From Planctomycetota bacterium (lineage in GTDB: Bacteria > Planctomycetota > UBA1135 > UBA2386): a stretch of 32,615 nucleotides of DNA. Under the pieces are notes generated by a model. That model saw only the letters and a program-made list of their open reading frames with translations. It did not search any database and had not been told where the DNA came from. Positions 1-8,841 of this stretch are shown here, piece by piece; the stretch's first letter is position 1, and each line of letters opens with the position of its first letter. The stretch spans positions 1 through 32,615 of the forward strand of contig JAQCBR010000039.1 of assembly GCA_027621295.1 (NCBI GenBank), written 5' to 3'. The position numbers and the translations under genes were made by a program.

Positions 1-2934
1 CTGGACCTGCGGGATGACCTGCGAGCCGTTCTGGTCGTACTGGACGTAGCCCTGGTAGTCGGCGTTGCGCGCCGTGCCCTTGAAGCCGAACTGGTCGTCA
101 CCCGGCGTCGACGGCGCGTCGAAGTCGGAGAAGTCCGGACGCGGCTCCTGGCCCGGCTGGGCGACGACCGTCCGCGGGTCGTCGGCGAGTGGGGTCTGAT
201 CGCGACGCTCGCGGACCGCCGAGCCGAGGTCGACCCAGCTGGACTGCGCGCGGGATACCGCGCCGAACGGCGACGGCAGCAGGATCGGGCTCGGGCGGAT
301 GTCACCCTCACCAGCCGGGTTGTCGACGTAGTTGCCGCCCTGGACGATCTGCAGATCGACGCGGTTGCCGTTGTCGTCGACACGGAAGCCGAGGACGTCG
401 TCCGGCCAGCCGCGCCAGCCGAGCAGCCGGCGCTTGCGCAGAGAACTGACGTTCTGCAGCGTGCCGTTGTTGTCGCGGAAGACGAAGCGGATCCGGTCGT
501 CGAGGCGGTTGCCGGTGTTGTCGCTCTGGTCGTCACCCGGCGGGACCAGGATCTGGACGAGTCCGAGACCGCCGAACGCGCCGGTCGGCTTCTGGTTCCA
601 GGTCGACTGGGCGCCGAAGGGATACTTGTTGAGGATCTCGAGACCACCGAAGCGGCCCTGCGTGCCGATGCCCCCGTCCGCGGCGATCGCGAACTCGAAG
701 TCGCCTTCGCCGTAGGTCGAACGCGGGTTCGGGGTGGCGTTCTCGTTGCCGTGGACCTCGATCTCGAGGCCCTGGCCCGACATCAGGACGATCATGCCGC
801 CGGAGCCAGCACCACCGCCGCCACCTTCGTTGTTGCCGCCCGCCTGCTCACCACCGCCACCATCACCACCGCTGGCGGAGATGAGTCCGCGGCGGCCGAT
901 CCGGATCTGGCCGAGAGCCTGGACGATCAGGATGCCGGCACCGCCGCCACCACCGCCGCCCTTGTTGTCGTTGATGAAGCCAGGGTCGCCCGTGTTGCAG
1001 CGCGGACCCTTGTCACCACCACCGCCACCGCCGGCTCCGCCGATCGGTGCGAGGAGCTCGCCGGTGATGCGCACACCGCGGAACACGTTGACACCCTGAC
1101 CCCAGAAGTCGTTGTCGGTCCGGGAGTCGAGGAACGGGCGCGGGCCGGCCGCACCGCCCGGGAGCGAGCGGTTGAGGCAGCCCTGGCCGCCTTCACCATC
1201 GACCTGCGGCCAATCGGTCACGCCGGTCCGGGTGAGCGGGTAGTAGGGGTCGCCCTGGGTCGCGAAGCTACCGCCACCGCCCGCGGAACCGCGGTTGCAG
1301 GAGGCCACGCAGCTCAGACGACCCGGCTCACCGCCGAGGCCCGGACGCTGGCCGGGACCGAAGCCGGGCTCGCCGGTCGGGCTGCGGTCCGCAGCCGTCG
1401 GGCTGCCGCGACCACCGTTGCCACCGCCGCACACACCGATACCACCCGGAGTCGGGAAGTTCGCGGAGTTCAGGGTGTCGACACGCGCGCCGTCACCACC
1501 GTCGACCGTCAGCGTCCCGTCGACGATGAAGTCGCCGGTGCACAGCCAGACCATCGGGTTGGTGCCTGCACCGCGGACGATCACGCCTTCCGGGATCTCG
1601 ACGCGCGAGAAGCTGAACACGCCGCCCGACACGTTGATCGGCTGGCTGTTCTCCGGGGTGATCTGCGTGAAGTCCGTGTCGAGGATCACCTCGCGCTGGG
1701 TCGGACGGTAGCTCAGGCGGGTCTCCCCACCGTCGAAGTTGAAGCTCGCGGCGATCTTGCCGTTGCGGTGCACCGCCTGCGGCTCGAGGAACGCCGCGTC
1801 CTCGTTGATCGTCGAGGTCTGGTCGAAGTTCTCGACCAGCGCGTCGTACTGGGGCGTGAACGAGTCGGTCGTCCGGAACGTCGCGAAGATGCGGTCGTAG
1901 GCCGCATCGGTGACGTTCGACTCGCCCGACATGTCCTCCACCGTGTTCTCGACGATGACACGGACGTCGGCGTTGTTCGGCAGGATGCCGATCGGACGGA
2001 GGACGACCTTGGCACCCTCACGGGAGTTGACCTCGAGGTCGACCGTCGCCGGGATCCAGATGCCCTGGGTGGTCTGGTCGTCGTACTCGAGGAAGATCCG
2101 GCCGCGGTTCGAGATGTCCCGACTCAGCGGGTCCGCGCTGACGTTGACCGGCACGTTGGTGTCGGCCGGGTTCAGCGGCTGGTCGAACGCCAGCTCGATC
2201 TCCACCGGGTCGGTGCTGAACTTGTTGAGGGGGACGACGTTGCCGACCATCGGACGGACCGTGAAGTCCGTGCGACGCGGGCCACCCGCCTTGGTGTCGC
2301 TGAACAGCTGCGACGGCGTCGTGCCGTCCGCGGTCTGGAAGCGGAACGAGGCCGGCTGTGCCAGGCCGCGACCCTGCTGGTCGATCAGCGTGGTCTGGTT
2401 GCGGCGGTCGCCACCGACGAGCTGGGTGATGTAGACCCGACCGGGCTTGAAGCCGCCGTCGGTGTAGCTGTTGTTGGTCGGGAACCGCGGCGTGAAGACC
2501 AGCTGGCGACCCGGGGTCTCGTCACCGGCGGAGGTGCCGAGCGAGAACGACCCGGCGGGCCGCTCGTTCAGCGCGTTGCCGTTCAGGTCGAACACCTGGA
2601 ACGAGATCGTGTTCAGATCGGCCGACCGCAGGTCCACCTTGTTGGAGAAGTCGATCCGGATCGGCTCGTTGAGGAACAGCTTGCCGTTGTCCGGCGGCGT
2701 CGTGCGGAGGACCAGGAAGTCCCCGCTCGTGCCCTTGACCGAGTCACTGTCACCGCCACCCGAGCACGCGGCGAACAGGACCGCGAGGGTGCTGGCCGAC
2801 AGCCAAGGAAGACGGCGGTTCTTCGCCGAGAGGTTCATCGAGTTGGTCATCGAGGAAGTCATCGAGTGCCCAGTGGGTTCCGGCCGGTGCGTCGGCGAGG
2901 AGGAGGTGCGAGCAGGGTTCCGAGGGGTCGACAT
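1..2934 (-). CDS. Large glycine-rich surface lipoprotein with Ig-like N-terminal modules (partial, C-terminus beyond window)
   Basis: An open frame of 978 codons runs off the left edge without a stop. The start chosen is ATG at 2934. It overlaps the stop of the preceding lipoprotein gene by one base (TGATG) and has an AGAGG ribosome site about 8 nt upstream. Later in-frame ATGs at 2862, 2850 and 2838 lack such a site. A hydrophobic segment ends in L-F-A-A-C (Cys57), a lipobox, followed by a Ser/Gly linker, so a lipid anchor is likely. Residues of roughly 65-330 look like SbsA/Big_5-type Ig modules (for example TPPDNGKLFLNEPIRIDFS). Two glycine-rich blocks follow, at about residues 485-570 and 630-720. 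There runs such as GGGGGGAG alternate with short beta-strand stretches like ILIVQ and MIVLMSGQ. The role is unknown; it is probably an exposed structural or adhesive protein. Calling the glycine-rich blocks a beta-solenoid is inference. Confidence 0.85.
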   Translation of the reverse strand, partial: MSTPRNPARTSSSPTHRPEPTGHSMTSSMTNSMNLSAKNRRLPWLSASTLAVLFAACSGGGDSDSVKGTSGDFLVLRTTPPDNGKLFLNEPIRIDFSNKVDLRSADLNTISFQVFDLNGNALNERPAGSFSLGTSAGDETPGRQLVFTPRFPTNNSYTDGGFKPGRVYITQLVGGDRRNQTTLIDQQGRGLAQPASFRFQTADGTTPSQLFSDTKAGGPRRTDFTVRPMVGNVVPLNKFSTDPVEIELAFDQPLNPADTNVPVNVSADPLSRDISNRGRIFLEYDDQTTQGIWIPATVDLEVNSREGAKVVLRPIGILPNNADVRVIVENTVEDMSGESNVTDAAYDRIFATFRTTDSFTPQYDALVENFDQTSTINEDAAFLEPQAVHRNGKIAASFNFDGGETRLSYRPTQREVILDTDFTQITPENSQPINVSGGVFSFSRVEIPEGVIVRGAGTNPMVWLCTGDFIVDGTLTVDGGDGARVDTLNSANFPTPGGIGVCGGGNGGRGSPTAADRSPTGEPGFGPGQRPGLGGEPGRLSCVASCNRGSAGGGGSFATQGDPYYPLTRTGVTDWPQVDGEGGQGCLNRSLPGGAAGPRPFLDSRTDNDFWGQGVNVFRGVRITGELLAPIGGAGGGGGGDKGPRCNTGDPGFINDNKGGGGGGGAGILIVQALGQIRIGRRGLISASGGDGGGGEQAGGNNEGGGGGAGSGGMIVLMSGQGLEIEVHGNENATPNPRSTYGEGDFEFAIAADGGIGTQGRFGGLEILNKYPFGAQSTWNQKPTGAFGGLGLVQILVPPGDDQSDNTGNRLDDRIRFVFRDNNGTLQNVSSLRKRRLLGWRGWPDDVLGFRVDDNGNRVDLQIVQGGNYVDNPAGEGDIRPSPILLPSPFGAVSRAQSSWVDLGSAVRERRDQTPLADDPRTVVAQPGQEPRPDFSDFDAPSTPGDDQFGFKGTARNADYQGYVQYDQNGSQVIPQVQ

Positions 2935-5900
2935 CAGCGGATCCTCTCGTAGCGGTAGGTGACGGCGAACGAGTCCAGGGTCGGCGAGATCGGAGGACTC
3001 GCGTCGACGTTGTTGCGCATGATGAAGCGCCAGTTGAAGTAGCGGACGTCACGCGCGTTGAAGTTCTCGTTCGGGCCCGAGTACTGGCTGGTCCAGCTGT
3101 CGGTCGCGAGATCGGTGATGTTCCGCGTGTACTCACTCACGCTGCGGTTGTAGAAGTGCGCCCACCACTCACGGCGCTGGCCGTTGACGGTGCGGTTGTC
3201 GTACTTCCGGACGTGCGCGTCCCCCGCCTTCAGCGGGTCGAGCGGGAAGTTCTGCGCGTTCGGCTGGGGAACGCCGTTCGCAGGCCAACGCAGCTGGCCC
3301 GAGAACGTCGCGAACGGCCACGGCGCCGGGTCGAGCTCGGTCGCGGCGCGGAACTCGGGGATGATCGCCGTGCCACCCGGAAGCTCCGTCAGCGGCGGCT
3401 CGGCCGTCCAGTCGAAGTTCGGGAGCAGGTTGGTCGGCAGCTGGGAGTTGCCGCTCTGGTCGGCGAAGAACGGCCCGAGGCGCGGATCGCTGAACAGCGG
3501 ATTGGCCGGGTCCGGGTTCGACGGGCTCGCGGGAACCCGAGACGGCATGCGGTGCGGGTTGAGCGCGTCGACGAAGCCCGACGTGACCACGGTCTGCCGC
3601 TTCACGAAGTCGGCCATGACCCAATACATCGAGTTGTCGAGCGCGGTCGTCCGACCACCGGTCGGCGTGTAGCCGCCCGATGCCTGGACCCACGCGGTGT
3701 CGCTCGGCGACACGCAGACCGGTGAGCGGGTCCCGGTCCCTGCGAAACCACCGGAGTAGGCGCGGAAGTTCGGCTGGGCCGAGGACTGCACGGTCAGCGC
3801 GATCTGCCAGCCGTTGAAGCCCGTGGCGACGAAACCGTTGCCGACCGGGAGGTCGGGGTCATCGCAGTAGGTCCAGAAGTCGGCGAGCAGCGGCAGACCG
3901 ATGGTCGGCACGAGACCGCCGGTGTAGGAGTCGAGGCTCGACGGCGACGCGAACTGGTAGTTCTGGACGTTGTAGTGCTTGCCGACGTTGAACCGCAGGT
4001 CGTCGCCGTCCGGCGTGACGTAGCGCCCTGCGCCACCCAGCCACGGGGACGGGATGTAGGGCGTCATGTTGCGGTTCGCGTTGACCGCGTCTGAGCCGCG
4101 CAGCGAGTTGCCGCCCTGGACGTTCAAGGTCTCGTCGCGCCACACGAAGTACGGACGCTGGAACTCGGGGAGCGGCAGGAAGCGGTTCACGCCGTTCGGC
4201 TCGGTGAACGCGAGCGCCGCGTCGATGACCAGACGCTGGTCGACGTAGGCCGGGAGCGGGGCGGGGCTGTCGGTCTTCGCGCCGGTCCCGATCGCCTTGT
4301 TGTGCGCGTAGTTGTCCGCGTAGTTGTTCCGCAGGCCGGAGTCGACGAGTTCGGGTAGCGAGCTGAACGCACCGACGCACGGCTCCGGACGGAACTCGGA
4401 GTGCCCGAGGAACAGGCTCACTCGGTCGAACTCGTCGTAGGTGATGACCCCGTTCGTGAACGGAGCCCAGTACATCTGCTCGACGTCGAGGTTGAAGTCG
4501 AACGGATCGATGCGCGACAGGCTCATGTCGAGCTCGCGCCACACCGCCTGCAGACGAGCTCCGAACGGGTTGAGCGGGTTCTGGATCGGCTGGCCGAACC
4601 GGACACCGGCGCTCGCCGAGGCCACGGTGCCTTCACCGCCGAGCACGTCCGGGCAGTACTGGAACAGCGTGCCCTGGGCCGGCGGCGGCTGCTGGTTCAG
4701 ATCGTCGACGACCTTGCGCACGCGCGCGGTCGGACGAGCTTGCAGCGAGCCCTCGGCGAGGTAGACGACCGCGCCGAAGAGATCCTGGAGCGCGAACGCC
4801 TCGGCGGGGGCCACCACCGAACCGGTCGTCGGATCGAGTCGGTTGATCTCGTCGTCGAGGTAGTAGGAAGGCTGTTCGTCCTCGTCCGTGTCCGCGAAGC
4901 GACGCACGACGCTGACGACGAGGTTGTCCGCGAAGAGCGGACGGCCCGCCGGGTCCTTCCGGGTGTCGAGCGAGAACGGGATGGCGATGCTCGAGACCGG
5001 ATCGCCGGTCGACTGGAAGTCGATCGGGTTGCCGGCGAGGTCACGCACGCCGTTGGCCCCGCCCAGGAGGTGCAGCCAGTAGCGGTAGTCACGCGGCGTG
5101 GTCGGCCCACCCTGGGCCGCCGGCACGTCGTTGAACCGCATTTCCTCGTCGAGGTAGAAGCCCTTGATCGGCTGGAGGCGGATCGCGGTCTGCGATCCGT
5201 CTTCGTCGATCACGCGGGACGTGACGAGGTGCGGGGTGACGAACTTGTCGAACCGGAACGAGTTCGGGTCGATCTGACGTCCGCTGACGAAGTCGGCGAT
5301 AGCCGCGTCCTCGACGACGTTGCGGGTCGCGAAGAAGAAGGTGTCGAACGAACCGACGGTCTTGATGTCGACCGGCTTCGTGAACCGGATGATCGCCTCG
5401 GCGAACGGCGAGACGTTCTCGTTGACCGGGCTCGGCGAGCCGTCCGCGAGCGGCAGCGGCGACGGCGAGAACGACAGGAAGTTCACCGGGTCGTCGTCGC
5501 CGAACTCGTACTCGGCCACGACCACGGCGCGGTTCGCGTTGGCGCGGAGCCAGGCGTCGAGCTGGGCCGCCGGAGCACCGAAGCCCGGGAAGCCCGGGCG
5601 ACCGGTCGGGTTCAGCTTGGTCCGCACCCAGTCCGGGCCTCGCGTCACCACCGCCCGGACGAGCTGGACCGACGGGTCCAGCGCGTCGTCGACGGGATCG
5701 GAGACGATCTCGGCCGGGAACACGTCCGCCTCGCCCAGGGACGGGTCCGGGTTCGGGTTGATGAACCGCACGACGTCGCCTCGGTCGAGACCGTGCACGC
5801 GGCCATTCTTGTAGAGACGGACCACCTGCGTCCGGGAGTCGACGTCCTCGACGCTCGCGACAAGCATCGGGATCTGCCCGATGACGCGCGGCGGCTCGGC

Positions 5901-6950
5901 GTCGCGGACGAAGCCGCTCGCGATGTCTGCCGACGAATCCGCAGAGTTGCCGGAGCGGAAGTCGCGGATCACGCTCTCGAACGCCTGGTTGTTCGCGCCG
6001 AGGTAGGCCTCGTTGCCGATCCCCGTGACGCCGTTGATGCGGAGCGGCCCCTCGAGCGCGACCGCGATGCGGATGTTGGCGCCGACCTGGTCGGGCGAGG
6101 CCGGCATGCCGGAGGCGCTGTTGCGGACCTGCAGGGTCGCGCCTTCCGAGCCGAGCAGCACCGGGTCGACGATCAGCTTGTCACCACGCACCACGAAGCG
6201 GGTCGGGATCACGCGGAAGTCGCCGCGCGGGTCGGCGTCGTTCGGATCACCGACGACCTCGAGCAGCTGGATCGCTTCGGTGTTGCGGACGCCGACGACC
6301 TGTTCGTCGCCAGCCGCCCCGCGCTCGACGACGTAGAAGAAGTCGTCGGTGATACCGAGGGACTGCGAGAAGTTGAGCTGCAGCGCGACGTTGCGCGGCA
6401 CCACCGAGAAGGGGCGCTGCGTGACGTCATCCCCGAACCGAGCGGCGGTCACTTCCTTGAGGCGTGCACCCAGCCCCACGAAGCCGGCATCGAACTCCGG
6501 GCTTCCGATCTCGCGCGTGATCAGCACGCGGGGTTGGAGGTTGTCCGGGTTGGCGCTCAGGAAGTCGTAGAGGATCTCCTCGTCGCGCTTGTTGGAGCTC
6601 GGCGGCCGCTCATCCTGGATGTCGGGCCCGATCAGCACGTCGCGCTCGACCAAGGCGATCTCGACCACGTCATCGACCGTGCGGAGACCGTAGACGTCGA
6701 CCAGGCGGCCGTAGGACACGGACACGAGGCGGGCGTTGCCGGTGTTGCCACCGCCGCCGCCGCCTCCACCGGTCCCGCCCCCACCGCCGCCGCTACAGGA
6801 GGGCAGGACGGCGAGGCCCGCGGCCAGGAGCGCCCCGGCCGAGGTCTTCGCGATCGCCCCGAGCAGGGGGTTCCTGCGCTGGGCCCGCGCTTGCGGGCAA
6901 ACTGCCCTGGCTGCGCGACGCGAAACGGGTTGAGACTGCAGATTCGACAT
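2934..6950 (-). CDS. Giant lipoprotein with Ig-like (Big_5/SbsA-type) modules
   Basis: The protein has 1338 residues from ATG at 6950. The frame stays open further upstream, but the added residues are not protein-like and this Met precedes the export signal. The n-region is basic (RR at 11-12 and 25-26), followed by a hydrophobic stretch and lipobox L-P-S-C with Cys52. A poly-glycine linker of about 15 residues comes next. The rest is long and beta-rich, with no catalytic motif that I recognise. A stretch near residues 500-535 (VNENVSPFAEAIIRFTKP) is typical of Big_5/SbsA Ig-like domains, and the C-terminal part is rich in Asn, Tyr and Trp. It is probably an outer-membrane-anchored surface protein. 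The stop codon overlaps the start of the next lipoprotein gene (TGATG), so the two are likely co-translated and may act together. The ribosome site is weak (AGG about 11 nt upstream). Function is not known. Confidence 0.85.
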   Translation of the reverse strand: MSNLQSQPVSRRAARAVCPQARAQRRNPLLGAIAKTSAGALLAAGLAVLPSCSGGGGGGTGGGGGGGGNTGNARLVSVSYGRLVDVYGLRTVDDVVEIALVERDVLIGPDIQDERPPSSNKRDEEILYDFLSANPDNLQPRVLITREIGSPEFDAGFVGLGARLKEVTAARFGDDVTQRPFSVVPRNVALQLNFSQSLGITDDFFYVVERGAAGDEQVVGVRNTEAIQLLEVVGDPNDADPRGDFRVIPTRFVVRGDKLIVDPVLLGSEGATLQVRNSASGMPASPDQVGANIRIAVALEGPLRINGVTGIGNEAYLGANNQAFESVIRDFRSGNSADSSADIASGFVRDAEPPRVIGQIPMLVASVEDVDSRTQVVRLYKNGRVHGLDRGDVVRFINPNPDPSLGEADVFPAEIVSDPVDDALDPSVQLVRAVVTRGPDWVRTKLNPTGRPGFPGFGAPAAQLDAWLRANANRAVVVAEYEFGDDDPVNFLSFSPSPLPLADGSPSPVNENVSPFAEAIIRFTKPVDIKTVGSFDTFFFATRNVVEDAAIADFVSGRQIDPNSFRFDKFVTPHLVTSRVIDEDGSQTAIRLQPIKGFYLDEEMRFNDVPAAQGGPTTPRDYRYWLHLLGGANGVRDLAGNPIDFQSTGDPVSSIAIPFSLDTRKDPAGRPLFADNLVVSVVRRFADTDEDEQPSYYLDDEINRLDPTTGSVVAPAEAFALQDLFGAVVYLAEGSLQARPTARVRKVVDDLNQQPPPAQGTLFQYCPDVLGGEGTVASASAGVRFGQPIQNPLNPFGARLQAVWRELDMSLSRIDPFDFNLDVEQMYWAPFTNGVITYDEFDRVSLFLGHSEFRPEPCVGAFSSLPELVDSGLRNNYADNYAHNKAIGTGAKTDSPAPLPAYVDQRLVIDAALAFTEPNGVNRFLPLPEFQRPYFVWRDETLNVQGGNSLRGSDAVNANRNMTPYIPSPWLGGAGRYVTPDGDDLRFNVGKHYNVQNYQFASPSSLDSYTGGLVPTIGLPLLADFWTYCDDPDLPVGNGFVATGFNGWQIALTVQSSAQPNFRAYSGGFAGTGTRSPVCVSPSDTAWVQASGGYTPTGGRTTALDNSMYWVMADFVKRQTVVTSGFVDALNPHRMPSRVPASPSNPDPANPLFSDPRLGPFFADQSGNSQLPTNLLPNFDWTAEPPLTELPGGTAIIPEFRAATELDPAPWPFATFSGQLRWPANGVPQPNAQNFPLDPLKAGDAHVRKYDNRTVNGQRREWWAHFYNRSVSEYTRNITDLATDSWTSQYSGPNENFNARDVRYFNWRFIMRNNVDASPPISPTLDSFAVTYRYERIR

Positions 6951-7460
6951 GGATCGGGGACCTGTGGTCTGGGTCGGACCTCTGTCTGGACAGACCGAGG
7001 GGAAGATCGGTCCGGAGAGGGGCCGGTGCGCGGGCGGAAAGCTAACCGACGGAAGCCTCGGACTGTAGAGAAGAATCCATGGGGTCGAGGGCTTCGCGCC
7101 CAGGCTCGGCCGGGGCAACCTGCTCCAACAAGCGTGCCATGCAGGTCGACGTCGCCCGCAGGCATGCAGAGCGCTGCAATCCCCCGACTTGCGGCCGACG
7201 CCCCCGTCGCGGGATCGGTCCCCGTCGGTCCGAGCGTGCGGTTCCGCTCACGAACACGGCGCAGACCGCGCCAAACCGCAAACGGCCCGCGGATTCCAGG
7301 CGGGCAGAAGGCCGGGCACTCCACCGGGAGTCGGTCCGGACGCGCGCTCGAGGGCACCAGGACGAATCGGCACGGCCGCCCCTGGTCGACGCCCTGACCA
7401 CCCACTTCGCGTACCCGTGGACCGACCAGCGACGGGCGCGACCGGGCGGCCCACGACCCA
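6951..7460. other. 510-bp gene-free interval before the lipoprotein pair
   Basis: I see no convincing coding frame here; the frames that are open have arginine- and proline-rich shadow composition. On the minus strand it holds a possible terminator structure just after pyrB (7382-7429). A weak promoter candidate for the lipoprotein pair has -10-like TACAGT at 7062-7067. A 6-bp inverted repeat, TCTGTC-TG-GACAGA, lies at 6981-6994 between that candidate promoter and the start codon, and could be an operator or leader hairpin. No tRNA, rRNA or known riboswitch is recognised. Confidence 0.6.
7382..7429 (-). terminator. Possible terminator-like structure after pyrB
   Basis: Outer arms CTGGTCG and CGACCAG (7 bp) enclose an inner CCAC/GTGG pairing, starting about 30 nt past the pyrB stop. 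There is no U-tract, so rho-independent termination is doubtful. The structure might instead mark a processing site or be fortuitous. Confidence 0.3.
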
Positions 7461-8798
7461 TCAGGCGCCGTCGTGGAACCCGGCCGCGCGCGCCTGTTCT
7501 TCGCTCTCGAAGTAGACGCGGTGCTCCGGCGTGATCCTCTTGGCCAAGGGTGCGTCGTGCCGGTGGAAGCGCTGGGTGGTGCCACTGCCGACGAACGGGG
7601 CATCCATCTCCTGCCCGCAGTAGCCGCAGGCGAGTCTCGGCGGCCATTCGACCACGACCCGGAAGTCCCCGACCAGGTAGGCCACCCCTTCCCCGTTCGT
7701 GACGCAACGCTCGTTGCGACAACGGATTCCGGCCGCCGGGAACTTCAGCCCGGGATCGGTCGACGAGAGCGCCGGCGGCTCGGCGTCGAGCTCGATCGCC
7801 CCCAGCTGGAAGGCCATCAACGCCATACGGATCGGCACACCGAGCCCCGCCTGCTGGAAGTAGACGGATCGCGGGTCGTCGTCGATCTCGTAGGCGATCT
7901 CGTCGATCCGCGGGAGCGCGTGCATGATCCGGGCATCGCGCATCAGCTCGGACTTCATCGAGTCCTTCGACAGCCTGGGATAGCCGACGGTCGACTCGCC
8001 CCGGTGGCGCTCCCGCTGGGCGCGGGTCATGTAGATCGCGTCGATCCGCTCGACCTCGACCGCGTCGAGCCGCGTGAACAGCGCCAGCTGGTGGGGCCGG
8101 CTCGCGGTCAGGTAGGCCGCCGAGTTCTCGACCGCGATCCCGGGCAGCTCCCCGACCGAGGCCACCGCCGCCTGGACACCGAACTCGCGGCGCAGACGCT
8201 CGAGGACGTGCGCAGGCATCTCGAACCCCGGGTAGGGGATCGTCACGATGTTGGCCTTGAAGCGCGCCAGCGCGTAGGCGAACGAGTGGACGGTGCGCGA
8301 GTAGCGCAGGTCACCGCAGAGCACGACGTCGAGACCCTCGAGCCCACCCTTCTCCCGCCACAGCGTGTAGAGGTCGCAGAGGGTCTGCGTCGGGTGCTCG
8401 TGCGCACCGTCACCGCCGTTGACGACCGGGACCCTCGCATACTGGGCGGCCACGCGGGCTGCGCCGTCCTGCGGGTGCCGGACCACGACGATGTCCGCGT
8501 AGCTGCCGCCGACGACGCGCACCGTATCGGCGAGCGACTCACCCTTGGCGAAGCTCGTCGTGGCGGGGTCCGCCGCCGAGATCACACCGCCGCCGAGGCG
8601 GAGCATGGCCGACTCGAAGCTCAGCCGCGTCCGCGTGCTCGGCTCCATGAAGAGCGTTGCCATGATCGACCCTCGACACAGGTGCGACCACGCGCGTAGG
8701 TCTGCCCGGAACTCGTCGGCGTGCCGGAACAGAGCCATGATCTCCGCGGAGGAGAGATCGTCGATCGAGACAAGATCCCGCTTCGAGGGCTTCTGCAT
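7461..8798 (-). CDS. pyrB: Aspartate carbamoyltransferase with PyrI-type zinc ribbon and Ada-like tail
   Basis: Catalyses carbamoyl phosphate + L-aspartate to N-carbamoyl-aspartate, the second step of UMP synthesis, in the cytoplasm. Residues 1-335 carry the family signatures: carbamoyl-phosphate loop STRTR (54-58), Lys85 in FAKGES, HPTQ (135-138), GDLRYSRT (162-169) and MHALPRIDE (292-300). Residues 358-396 add C-x4-C-x25-C-x2-C (Cys360, 365, 391, 394). Its spacing resembles the C-terminal zinc domain of the PyrI regulatory chain, without PyrI's nucleotide-binding part. Residues 410-445 resemble an Ada-type metal-binding module (FHRHDAPLAKRITPEHRVYF), but the expected cysteines are missing. 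At 445 residues it is well above the roughly 310 of plain PyrB. The ATG at 8798 has no Shine-Dalgarno; a -10-like TAGACT lies 11 nt upstream, so the mRNA may be leaderless. It sits 43 bp after the MnmE-like gene. Confidence 0.93.
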   Translation of the reverse strand: MQKPSKRDLVSIDDLSSAEIMALFRHADEFRADLRAWSHLCRGSIMATLFMEPSTRTRLSFESAMLRLGGGVISAADPATTSFAKGESLADTVRVVGGSYADIVVVRHPQDGAARVAAQYARVPVVNGGDGAHEHPTQTLCDLYTLWREKGGLEGLDVVLCGDLRYSRTVHSFAYALARFKANIVTIPYPGFEMPAHVLERLRREFGVQAAVASVGELPGIAVENSAAYLTASRPHQLALFTRLDAVEVERIDAIYMTRAQRERHRGESTVGYPRLSKDSMKSELMRDARIMHALPRIDEIAYEIDDDPRSVYFQQAGLGVPIRMALMAFQLGAIELDAEPPALSSTDPGLKFPAAGIRCRNERCVTNGEGVAYLVGDFRVVVEWPPRLACGYCGQEMDAPFVGSGTTQRFHRHDAPLAKRITPEHRVYFESEEQARAAGFHDGA

Positions 8799-8809
8799 CC
8801 AGGGGCTGG

Positions 8810-8815
8810 AGTCTA
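8810..8815 (-). promoter_or_regulatory. -10-like box TAGACT before pyrB
   Basis: The minus-strand context is CGCTAGACTCC, almost identical to the box before the GspC-like gene. Eleven bases separate it from the ATG, which would leave a leader of about 5 nt. I found no good -35 (the hexamer 17 bp upstream, GAGTCA, matches consensus at 3 of 6). Confidence 0.45.
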
Positions 8816-8841
8816 GCGACCGCGGGTCGCGCTGACTCGTG

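Noticed and set aside
751-2952. 733-codon plus-strand open frame opposite the glycine-rich lipoprotein
   Set aside because: Composition is a mirror of the minus-strand codons (Ala, Arg, Val, Asp-rich), with no motifs; the minus-strand frame has a signal peptide, ribosome site and domain patterns.
4401-7397. 998-codon plus-strand open frame opposite the giant lipoprotein
   Set aside because: High-GC shadow frame, arginine/valine/aspartate-rich with no domain; it also runs through the promoter region of the real gene.
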